Of a stretch of DNA of 23,094 nt, positions 1-7,600 are shown in pieces (positions within the stretch are counted from its first letter, which is position 1; each line of letters opens with the position of its first letter). The translations under genes and the position numbers were made by a program. The notes below the pieces were generated by a model. It searched no databases, had not been told where the DNA came from, and saw nothing but the letters and a program-made list of their open reading frames with translations. The stretch spans positions 1 to 23,094 of the IMG/VR virus record IMGVR_UViG_3300047174_000264. The stretch is one strand, 5' to 3'. This DNA is from a virus.

Positions 1-413
1 CCCGCGCGATTGAACTCCGTGCCATCGACGTTGCGGAAATGCGTGAATCGATACCACGGTAGTGACGGCAAGATGCGCACGAAGAGCGCGTTGACGTACT
101 GTATGTTCTTCATCTGCAAGACGATGGTGTCGCTGCCCGTACCATCGATAAACTCGCTGATTCGGCAGTAGTCCATCGGGAATCGCAGCGCCTTAACCAC
201 GCGTGCGGTCGCCTCGGGAATCACGTCGCTCAGGAGCATCGCATTGAACGACGTGAGCGTGCCGTCGGGGTCCTGAAACTTGCTGAGATCGGTTCCGAGC
301 AGCAGTCCCATGATGCGCGACACGTTCGTGTGCGGCCTCGGCTGGTCGTCGTCGAAGCGATAGAAACGCGGCGGTATCACCGGAGCCACGGAAACGCCGT
401 TCATGTGCGCCAT
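1..413 (-). CDS. Unassigned phage protein after the capsid gene (partial)
   Basis: The frame is open from an ATG at 413 to the left edge, giving 137 residues with the C-terminus missing. It begins MAHMNGVSVAPVIPPRFYRF; an in-frame stop lies a few codons upstream, so the start is at 413 or at the next ATG at 404. Neither has a convincing Shine-Dalgarno sequence. I recognise no domain and see no signal peptide or membrane segment. The gene lies just downstream of the major capsid gene, separated by a strong hairpin, where head-completion, connector or tail genes usually lie, so a structural role is likely by position only. The overlapping open frame at 193-438 is a frame shadow of this gene. 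Confidence 0.6.
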   Translation of the reverse strand, partial: MAHMNGVSVAPVIPPRFYRFDDDQPRPHTNVSRIMGLLLGTDLSKFQDPDGTLTSFNAMLLSDVIPEATARVVKALRFPMDYCRISEFIDGTGSDTIVLQMKNIQYVNALFVRILPSLPWYRFTHFRNVDGTEFNRA

Positions 414-442
414 CCATTCGCGAGAGGGTTATCGGCACCTAC

Positions 443-474
443 GAAAAGAGCGCCGCTCGCGCGACGCTCTTTTC
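443..474. terminator. Rho-independent-type hairpin, possibly bidirectional
   Basis: GAAAAGAGCG at 443-452 pairs perfectly with CGCTCTTTTC at 465-474 across a 12-base loop. The A-rich 5' arm and T-rich 3' arm give a U-rich end in either direction. It lies in the 80-base gap after the capsid gene and its small downstream gene, so it could end or attenuate the capsid transcript before the next minus-strand gene. Confidence 0.7.
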
Positions 475-493
475 TCTTCCCTACGAAGACCCG

Positions 494-616
494 TTAGACT
501 CGACGCGTCGCGATGAGCGAGATGAGCGCCGAGACGATGCGCTCCGCGATGGTGAAGCCGATTCCGAAGAGGAAGCCGACTCCGATGATCTCCCACCACG
601 GGCCACCGAGAGGCAC
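494..616 (-). CDS. Small 40-aa membrane peptide coupled to the capsid gene
   Basis: A GTG at 616-614 overlaps the TAG stop of the capsid gene by one base (TAGTG), and the frame runs to a TAA at 494-496. The 40-residue product has a glycine-rich hydrophobic stretch at about residues 9-23 (IIGVGFLFGIGFTIA) followed by an amphipathic helix and a basic end (ATRRV), which looks like a one-pass membrane peptide. The open frame continues upstream inside the capsid gene, but that part is Arg/His-rich shadow sequence. The same TAGTG junction is used elsewhere in the window, which supports translational re-initiation. The function is unknown. Confidence 0.5.
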   Translation of the reverse strand: MPLGGPWWEIIGVGFLFGIGFTIAERIVSALISLIATRRV

Positions 617-1689
617 TAGCTCAGGCTCGACGCGAGCGAGAGATTGAAGCCTTTGATGAGGCCTTGGTACTGCGTGATTCCGACTTGCAGCATCGAGGTC
701 TCGTAGACGATGCCGCGGTCGGCGGTCTGGATCGCGAGCAGTTCGTTGTAGTGGAGCGGGTCCACGTCGACCATCTCGATGACGTTGCCCGAGTTCTTGT
801 CGTCGGTCGTCATGTCGTCGATGAAGAGGATTTGCTCGTAGCCCGTGGTCGCATCGGGGAGCATATACTGATCGTCGATCAGATCGACGGTGCCCGTTCC
901 GAAGTTCCACGAGTCCACTTCGAAGCCGCCGGAGAACTTGCCGTCTCCGCCCGCGTTCGTTTGACGGATCGCGTAGTAGAGGCCGAGGAGTTCCGTCATG
1001 GCCTGCTTCATCGCGTAGCTCATGACCAGCGCGCGGACCTTACCGCCCGCCTTCTTGATGGCGAAGCACTCCTGGACGATGGCCGAATACATGAGGCCCG
1101 ACCCGCCGCCCGCGGAGAGGTCGAGGATGTTGTAGCCGTCGTTGACGATCTGCGTGATGAGACCATCGAAGATGAGACCACCGGAGGCGCTCGAGTCGCC
1201 ATTGATGATCGCCCACTCTTCCATGAGCCCGACGTTTATCATCTTGACGTCGCGTTGCTGCGCCTTGATGTCGATGTAGGACTCGTCTTGAGCTTTGTCT
1301 TGCCACGGGATCGTCACGGTGTCGCCGAGATTGGCGTACGGCCGCGCGACGTATTCGTACTGCGGGTCGACCGAGTTCGGCAGGCCGCCCTTCGCGAAGA
1401 AGCCCGCGCTCGGATCGGTGCCGAGGAACTTCGACGTAGTCTGATTCAGGCCAGCGTTCGAGACGAGCTTGTAGTAAGCGTGCGCCTTGCCGTTGCCCTT
1501 TTTACGAGCGATGCGATTGCGCAGCGGCGTATCGACATTCGCAGCGAGCTTGAGCTTGTCTTCGAGGTCTTGCCGAACCAACTCGAGACCGACGACGCCC
1601 GTCGTCGACTTCGCGATGCGATTCCGCTTCTCGTCGAATGTCGCAAGGTTCGCAACGATTTCGTCCGTGCTCAGGGTGGTCATCGACAT
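616..1689 (-). CDS. Major capsid protein (HK97-fold type)
   Basis: This 357-residue protein is the likely major capsid subunit. The ATG at 1689 is preceded by GAGGAG seven bases upstream; the apparent longer frame would need a TTG at 1704 lying within the ribosome-binding site. The N-terminal 40 residues are helical and charged (TLSTDEIVANLATFDEKRNR). The middle carries YYKLVSNAGLN and MEEWAIINGDSS, and the C-terminal half has alternating beta segments and a TSMLQVGITQYQGLI end. This layout fits HK97-fold capsid proteins, perhaps the SU10-like family. Position directly downstream of the protease-scaffold gene is the classical order. Expression is probably set by the structured 120-base leader (1690-1809) and the terminator downstream. 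The family call is by eye. Confidence 0.8.
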   Translation of the reverse strand: MSMTTLSTDEIVANLATFDEKRNRIAKSTTGVVGLELVRQDLEDKLKLAANVDTPLRNRIARKKGNGKAHAYYKLVSNAGLNQTTSKFLGTDPSAGFFAKGGLPNSVDPQYEYVARPYANLGDTVTIPWQDKAQDESYIDIKAQQRDVKMINVGLMEEWAIINGDSSASGGLIFDGLITQIVNDGYNILDLSAGGGSGLMYSAIVQECFAIKKAGGKVRALVMSYAMKQAMTELLGLYYAIRQTNAGGDGKFSGGFEVDSWNFGTGTVDLIDDQYMLPDATTGYEQILFIDDMTTDDKNSGNVIEMVDVDPLHYNELLAIQTADRGIVYETSMLQVGITQYQGLIKGFNLSLASSLS

Positions 1690-1703
1690 CCTATGTCTCC
1701 TCA

Positions 1704-1753
1704 AACTTCCGGGTTGAAATAACCGATGTTGGTCCGGTCATAGACCGGAAGTT
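1704..1753 (-). promoter_or_regulatory. Nested inverted repeats in the capsid-gene leader
   Basis: AACTTCCGG at 1704-1712 is the exact reverse complement of CCGGAAGTT at 1745-1753. Inside this pair, CCGGTC (1734-1739) and GACCGG (1743-1748) form a competing 6-bp hairpin with a 3-base loop, and GGTT/AACC (1712-1724) form a third small stem. The outer arm ends one base before the GAGGAG ribosome-binding site at 1697-1702. The RNA could therefore switch between structures and affect capsid translation. It may be a control element, but function is inferred only. Confidence 0.5.
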
Positions 1754-1755
1754 GT

Positions 1756-1793
1756 GGCGCGTGTGGTGCGCTTTCGCAGCGTCCACACGCGCC
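1756..1793 (-). promoter_or_regulatory. Very stable hairpin after the protease gene
   Basis: GGCGCGTGTGG at 1756-1766 pairs perfectly with CCACACGCGCC at 1783-1793, with an inner TGCG/CGCA stem (1767-1778) and a 4-base bulge. It lies 16 bases past the protease stop and has no U-tract, so it is a poor intrinsic terminator. It could be an RNA processing or stabilising element that separates low-level protease-scaffold from high-level capsid expression. Confidence 0.5.
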
Positions 1794-1809
1794 TTCCTGC
1801 TTGGAAAGG

Positions 1810-3201
1810 TTACGCGACCGCTTGCGCGTTGCTCGCGAGTTCGCTCATCTCGACTTCGACGCGCGTCAATTCGCGAAGAACTTGATCTTTGCGAACGATT
1901 TCGTCGTTCGAGAGACGGACGCGCGAGTTCATCTTCGCGATGAAGCCGTCTTTCTCGGTGTTGAGTTCGCCGAGGCGCTTCGCAAGCTCGCGATAGCGCG
2001 CGCCCGAGCCCTTCTCGAGCTTCTCGCCGTTCTCGCCGACGACGTCGCCGACGGTCTTGGAGATCGGCGTACCCGCTTCGCCTTCGGCACCCTTGCGAGG
2101 AGCCACGGCCGCGCCGCCGCCGAGCGACTTCGTCAACTCGTCGACCTTCGCCGCGAGCGTCTTCGTTGCGTCGCCGACGGCCTTATCGATGCGCTTCTGA
2201 ATCTCGGCTTCCGACTTGCGGCGATTGCGCATCGCGCGGCGCTTGCGGAGACTTCCGGTGCGGCGGCTCATCTGAATCTGGCCGTCATCCGCGCCCTGGT
2301 CGCCGATGCCGTCGTCGTCCATGTCCTGGGCGTCGTCATCGCCTTCGGTCGCATCTTCGTAGTGGCCGACGTGATCGTCGATTCCGGCCATCTTACAAAG
2401 ATCGCGGTGCATATTGGCCGCGTTCGTCGCGTGGTCTTCGAGATCGATGTTGCCCATGTCGTTGCTCGCGCCGGGGTCGGCCTCGGCTGCATCGGCCATG
2501 CCGTCCATGTCGTCCTTCTTGATCGGAACGACCTTGGCTGACTTGCTGAGAACGAGCAGACCGTCGCTGCGCTTCGCGTCGAGATCGCTCTTCTTGATGA
2601 GTAAGAATTCTTCGCCCGAGTCTACGCCCTTCGTGAGATTGCGAACCTCGGTTGCGACGGCCTTGAGTTCCATGCGTGCTCCTTGTTGGATGTTGCCGAG
2701 GACGTTGGTCGCCTCGAGTACGCCGTTTTTGCGCTTGTGTATCGCAGTGATAACACAATGCGGATTCGCGGGACTATCTACGAGGGATAGCTCGTTGAGT
2801 CGATAGGCGGTGATTCGGTTCACCGGATTTCCGGTTGACTTATCGACTTCGCGCTTCGCGGCTAATTGCTGGCCGCCAATCGAAAAACCTGTAAGCGTGC
2901 CGTCTAAAACCTTTTTCCACGTATCTTCCGCGCCTTCGCTAATCCGCGCGCGGACATAGATTCGTTTGCGCACCGGATCGGCCCACCACGAAACGCTTCG
3001 ACCGACGGCTTTATTGCCGTGCATCTCGCGGATATTTCCGGGCCACGCAGAGAACGCGCGCTTCGATGCGCCGAAGTCAACGATGTCGCCTTGCGTGTCC
3101 GGCTGATGATCCTCAACCTGCGCAATCCCTGTAACCGTACGCTTTTTAACGTCGATATTGGCTTTGCTGATTGCGGCGTAGATCGTGAATGCTTTACCCA
3201 C
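1810..3201 (-). CDS. Prohead protease fused to scaffold-like C-terminus
   Basis: The 463-residue product starts with a GTG that overlaps the upstream stop (TAGTG at 3203-3199). Residues 1-150 look like a phage prohead (S78/XkdF-like) serine protease: REMHGNKAVG with candidate catalytic His61, TGFSIGG with candidate Ser107, and the family signature LNELSLVDSPANP at 135-147. Residues 160-463 are different: an acidic low-complexity section (about 230-290), a basic RKRRAMRNRRK patch, and coiled-coil-prone helices at about 325-355 and 405-460. This fits an internal scaffold joined to its maturation protease, expected to act inside the prohead and then cleave itself out. It is followed by the hairpin leader and the capsid gene. 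Confidence 0.85.
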   Translation of the reverse strand: MGKAFTIYAAISKANIDVKKRTVTGIAQVEDHQPDTQGDIVDFGASKRAFSAWPGNIREMHGNKAVGRSVSWWADPVRKRIYVRARISEGAEDTWKKVLDGTLTGFSIGGQQLAAKREVDKSTGNPVNRITAYRLNELSLVDSPANPHCVITAIHKRKNGVLEATNVLGNIQQGARMELKAVATEVRNLTKGVDSGEEFLLIKKSDLDAKRSDGLLVLSKSAKVVPIKKDDMDGMADAAEADPGASNDMGNIDLEDHATNAANMHRDLCKMAGIDDHVGHYEDATEGDDDAQDMDDDGIGDQGADDGQIQMSRRTGSLRKRRAMRNRRKSEAEIQKRIDKAVGDATKTLAAKVDELTKSLGGGAAVAPRKGAEGEAGTPISKTVGDVVGENGEKLEKGSGARYRELAKRLGELNTEKDGFIAKMNSRVRLSNDEIVRKDQVLRELTRVEVEMSELASNAQAVA

Positions 3202-3533
3202 TAACGAATCCCCAACGTTTTCTTTACCTCGGCGACGATCTGCGCGACGAGCGGTCGGAGGCTTATCACCGCCGACTCCACTTCGTCGCCGCCCGTGACG
3301 ATGAACGTCACGTCTTTGCTACCGACGCGTTGCTCGATGAGTTGACGCTGAACGAGCCGCGCGACTTCCAAACGCTCGACCGGGTTATCGGTCAGAACCT
3401 TGAAATGCACGACGAGCGTCTCCGTCGCTTCTTTTTCGATAGCACCAAACGGCAAAGCCGCCGCGGGGCCTGTGCGCTCCACGGACGGCTTGCCAAAGTC
3501 TGCGGGGATAACCGCAGTGGTGCGAGTGCTCAC
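3201..3533 (-). CDS. Unassigned 110-aa head-operon protein
   Basis: The GTG at 3533 directly follows the TAG of the upstream gene (TAG|GTG), and the stop overlaps the GTG of the protease gene (TAGTG). The product has a short low-complexity N-terminus, then two beta-like and helical segments (ETLVVHFKVLTDN, RLEVARLVQRQLIEQRV, KDVTFIVTGGDEVE) and an amphipathic C-terminal helix ending in KKTLGIR. It looks like a small, soluble alpha/beta protein. I recognise no family. Tight coupling to the protease suggests a role in head assembly, by context only. Confidence 0.75.
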   Translation of the reverse strand: MSTRTTAVIPADFGKPSVERTGPAAALPFGAIEKEATETLVVHFKVLTDNPVERLEVARLVQRQLIEQRVGSKDVTFIVTGGDEVESAVISLRPLVAQIVAEVKKTLGIR

Positions 3534-4265
3534 CTAGGTCGTCGGGAACCGCGTGAGCCAGCCGTAGACGACGAGTCCCGGAGCAGGCGTTACGGTCGTG
3601 TCGATGCCGACTTGCGCGTACGCGGGCGGCGTGTAGACCGCACCGTAGAGCGGGTCGGCTCCGGCTGCGAGCGGGCCCTTGTCCTCGTACGTCGTTCCCG
3701 GCGCGACGTTGCGCGCGACGAGCGTGTACGGATCGCCCGTGGCCGCGGGCGTCTGGAAGATATCGAACGTCACGCCCGTGATGTGCTGCGCGGCGGGAAG
3801 CACGATAGAGACGTAGTTCGCTGCGGTGAGCACGGCCGCGGTATCCACGACTTCCTCGAGCGCCGAGGCTATGCCCCAGAGATATCGCGCGCCGTCGTAA
3901 GCGGCACCGCTCGGGCTCGCCGCGGGGAAACCGTACGGAGGCTTGCCGCCGAGGAAGTTGAGATAGTTGCCATCGACGTTCTGCGCGCCGCCAGACGGAA
4001 ACTCGAGCGGATACGCCGGGAGGATACCGTAGTAGCGCGTCGTCGTTCCCGCGGTGCCCGTAAACGTCGGAGTCGCGATGGCGAACGTCTCGGCGAGCGC
4101 GTTCATGGCGGGCCCGAGCCATCCTTGAATGCTCGAGTAGTCGCCGTAATCGCCGAGAAAACCATCATTGATTAAGTAATCGAACTTTTGATTCGATTGC
4201 TGCAAGAGCGCGCTCGTGGTCTTCGGAAAATCCGCCGCGAGTTGAGTGTTGTTGCGAACGCCCAT
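3534..4265 (-). CDS. Unassigned 243-aa probable virion protein
   Basis: The ATG at 4265 has AGGAG seven bases upstream, and that ribosome-binding site overlaps the stop of the gene before it. Residues 1-60 are helical (ALLQQSNQKFDYLINDGFLGDYGDYSSIQGWL). The rest is rich in Gly, Ala, Pro, Thr and Tyr with many predicted beta strands (YVSIVLPAAQHITGVTFDIF, YTLVARNVAPGTTYED), as in phage decoration, fibre or neck proteins. No domain is recognised. The gene lies between the giant modular protein and the protease, so a virion role is inferred from location and composition. Confidence 0.75.
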   Translation of the reverse strand: MGVRNNTQLAADFPKTTSALLQQSNQKFDYLINDGFLGDYGDYSSIQGWLGPAMNALAETFAIATPTFTGTAGTTTRYYGILPAYPLEFPSGGAQNVDGNYLNFLGGKPPYGFPAASPSGAAYDGARYLWGIASALEEVVDTAAVLTAANYVSIVLPAAQHITGVTFDIFQTPAATGDPYTLVARNVAPGTTYEDKGPLAAGADPLYGAVYTPPAYAQVGIDTTVTPAPGLVVYGWLTRFPTT

Positions 4266-4273
4266 GTGATCTC

Positions 4274-4663
4274 CTAACCTAGTCGATCCCTAGCATCATA
4301 AAGCAAAGGACCATGAAGCGCGTGCTCCGGCTTGCTCGGACGAAAGATTCCAATGCGCGAACGCATTTCACCTTCAGGTGTCTCTCGCATTGTGTTGGCA
4401 TAGCTTATCGTATCTGAATAAGGCGAGCCGGGATAGGTTTCGAAAACGTGCTCGCTTCGATGACCTAGGTGATCGACATCGTCGCCGACGCGATGATAAC
4501 GCGCGGGCGCGACGCCGCCGTTCTGATGCGAGACGACCATCACGTCGTCTTGATCGTTGAGGTCCTTGGGTTCGATCTCGCCATATCCGTGCGCCTCGAG
4601 CGCCTTCGCTTCCGCGATAGCATCGGGGTGAGCATCATAGATTGTGGCTTCCGATAACCTCAT
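4274..4663 (-). CDS. Unassigned 129-aa protein coupled to the giant gene
   Basis: The ATG at 4663-4661 overlaps the TGA of the 1718-aa gene (ATGA), with GGGGAG about 11 bases upstream; the frame ends at a TAG at 4274. The open frame extends further upstream, but that part lies inside the giant gene. The product is acidic at first (ATIYDAHPDAIAEAKALEAH, DLNDQDDVMVV) and His-rich in the middle (RYHRVGDDVDHLGHRSEH). No domain, signal or membrane segment is visible. It could be a partner or chaperone of the giant protein, but nothing beyond the overlap supports that. Confidence 0.7.
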   Translation of the reverse strand: MRLSEATIYDAHPDAIAEAKALEAHGYGEIEPKDLNDQDDVMVVSHQNGGVAPARYHRVGDDVDHLGHRSEHVFETYPGSPYSDTISYANTMRETPEGEMRSRIGIFRPSKPEHALHGPLLYDARDRLG

Positions 4664-7600
4664 GAGGCAGCAAGCTCCCCTTGGGCCGCGCGGCGACGCG
4701 TCTCCGGGTCGGCGTTCTGCGTCGCCCAGCCGTGATCGCGCGAGAAGTCTAGCCGCATGACGCCATCCGGGTCGGTCATCGCCGAGCGGAAGGCGGCGAT
4801 GTGCTCTTTGCTCGGCGTCCACGTCGGAGGCACCCACTGATGCCAACCTTCGCGCGTCATCGGAACGAGAAGCGGCTCATCATCGCCCGCGAGCGGCTTG
4901 ATGACGTCGCTTGCGGCCTGCATCGCCTTGATCATTTTCCGCCAATGCTCTTTGTAGGCGGCCGTCGGCGTGTGATCCCCACCGGGCGTCACGAATTGCC
5001 CCTTCGCGTGAATCTCACTGCGCGGCGCGAGCGTGTATTCGGTGTCGCCGTTATCCTGAATGACGTGTTCCATCTCGCCAGCATACAGGCTGTTCGTTGG
5101 GGAGTTGACGCCGTGCCAGATTTCCTCGGGTCGAACGAGACGATGCAACTGCGCGCCGCTATCGAAGCCGATAGCATAGGGTGCGTATCCGGCGAGCGTC
5201 ATCTCGGTCGCCTTAATCTTCTCGCCCTTGCGACCCTCGGCCAGCGCGTGTGCCGCGGTCTTGCCCATCATCGACGATGCTGCATCTTCCTGAATGCCGC
5301 GCGCGAATGGAATCGTTCCGTTCTCGTCGACCGTGCGCTCGAAGCTCGCGTGCGTGATCGCCTTGTGAAGAAGAAGCGCTTTAAGGAATCCGGGCGTGAT
5401 CTCTTGCGAGAGTTTGTTTGCGTGAGTGATCGCTTCCATGCCCGTCTTTCCAGGCTTGACGTTCTCCCACGGTGGCCGACCGCGTAGCATATTGCTCGCG
5501 ACGCGCATCTTGAAACACGTATCGTTTTGCGTGCTTGCGGCCCACGTCGAAAGGGTACTGTCGACTTCTTGTTCGTCCGTCGGCGAGATTCCGAGCTTTT
5601 GCGCGATAGCGTTAAAGATCGCGCGCGTGACGCCGCCCGCTTTGCCTTTCACTTTACCATCGTTTTCGTAGCCGACTTTGTTGCTCTTTTGCATATCACG
5701 AATGACCTGCTCGGATGGCATTGCGGCTCGCGCAGCCTCGAGCATCGGCTTATAGAGATTCTGCGACATCCGATACGCGTGCTGCGATGCGAATGCGACG
5801 CCGCCCGGAGGAAGCGAGCCGTGCGGATCGGCGTGCGCTTCGGGATCGCCTTTGTCGAGCGCCTCTTGGTGTGCTTTGATGAGTGGCTCGATAACGTCGG
5901 CCGCTTTCTTAAACGCGGCTTGCCCAATGGCTTTAACTGTCGTCGAGCCAGGCGGCACGTCGAGGTGCGTGAGATCGTGCACGCGACCATCGGAGCCCGT
6001 GATCGATTCGCGTTGCGGCGTAAGGGCGTTCGGGTGCGCGCTCGTGCGGCCTTTATCCGGAGATACCGAAACCGCCGTCGTCGCGCTGTTTACATGATAC
6101 GGAAGCTCGCTCGTGTGCGGCGTTTCAGGTCCGAGTGCGTCGGGTCGAAGAAAATCCGGATGCGCGTTTGATGGAATCGCAGGCGGAGTGATCGTACCCG
6201 CGGGGACGAACCTATTATGCTGCGGATTCGCGGCCTCTTTGCGCTGCGCATAGTAATCGTGCAACCACTTCGCCGAATCGGCGTTGCCCATGTAGCCCGC
6301 GTTATCTTTCGCTTCTTGAATCGCGGCGGCTTGCTCTTCGGGCGTTTCGGCGTGCAGCATCGCGGGCGTCATGCCCTCGGGTAGAACGCGATGGTGATTG
6401 AGGACGCGGTTCATCACTTCGTGCGGACGCAGAAATGGGCTCGGCAGTTTATCGACCGCTCCAAGAAAGAGGCCCTGAATGTTCGCTTGTGGGTGCGCTG
6501 GTTCGGCATTTATATTCGCGTAGTGTGCTTGAAGAAATGCTGCGCTCTCCGGATTGATCGCGGCGATGCGTTTGACGGCTTGATCCTGCGACTCGTGGCT
6601 ATCGGTATCCGTATTCGTGCGAACGAGGTCTTTCGGCGTCACGCCCTCGGGGAGCAGATGCTTGTTCTTGAGCATGAGCGCGAGCGGCGTCTTCGACGTG
6701 AGCGGATTCGCGCCGCCGTGCTTCTCCATGAAAGCCTTGTCGAATTGACCACCCGTTCCGCTTCCGTCGTTCGCCTCGCGGGTCGAGAAGTGCATGACGT
6801 ACTGCGGCACGCCGGGGAGCTTGACGGGCTTCGCGCTGTAACTTTTGCCGAAGTGCTTCCACGCTGCTGCGACGCGCTCTGCTGATGCTTTCGATAGCGG
6901 GGTCACGGCGAGATAATGAAGATAGTCAGGGTCTTTCTCGAACGCTTGAAGGTATAGCATTCCGCCCTTCGGCCCGAACTTGCCGATTTTCGTGATCATG
7001 CGTTTAACGTCACGTTGCCCGTACGCACCGATAGGCTTGAAGTCACCGTTCAGAAAGAGCGGACCGAGATGATCGTTATTCGGTCCTTCCGGTGCCGTCG
7101 ACTGATGAATGCCGGGCGTGAGCGCGAGCGCTTGCGCGACGTGCTTCGAGTGCACGCCGTGGAGCGATAGGGTGCCCATATCCCCGTCGCCGAGCGAAGA
7201 GTCTTCGGACGGAGCTACGGTCGAATCGATACCTGCATCCTTGAACGCACCGTGAAGCGCCTCTTGAGCCGACGCGGGGATCGATGCACCGTTAAACGCT
7301 GCCGCAATTTGTGGATTCTTCACGGCCTGAGCCGCTACCAAGTTCGCATACTGCTGAAGATGATTGCTGAAGACGCCTTGATCCTGTGCAATCTTCGCGA
7401 GCTTACTGACCTGTTGCGTAACCCACGAATGATGCACGGCTTGTGGCGTGAAGACTGAGTAATCGAGGTTGGCCTTTGCTGCTGCCGCTTTTGCTTTTGG
7501 CGTCAGCGGAGCCGCCGTCTTGATCGGCTTTTCGATGTACGGATTGTCTTCGGCTTTCGGAACCTGCGCATTCGGATCGGGCTGCGCGACGACAGTGCCG

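Noticed and set aside
617-910. Upstream extension of the 40-aa membrane gene
   Set aside because: It lies inside the capsid gene in another frame and is Arg/His-rich; only the part after the TAGTG junction looks like a protein.
1690-1704. Longer capsid start (TTG at 1704)
   Set aside because: It would overlap the GAGGAG ribosome-binding site; ATG at 1689 has correct spacing.
664-1722. Plus-strand open frame of 352 codons opposite the capsid gene
   Set aside because: It is antisense to a well-supported capsid gene, is rich in Arg, Asp and Val as expected from complementary GC-rich codons, and has no credible start signal.
1756-1793. Calling the protease/capsid hairpin an intrinsic terminator
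   Set aside because: It is stable but lacks a U-tract on the minus strand, and the capsid gene downstream would need another promoter, which I could not find.
3189-4175. Plus-strand frame of 328 codons
   Set aside because: It spans several minus-strand genes and their junctions and is very Arg-rich, typical of an antisense shadow.
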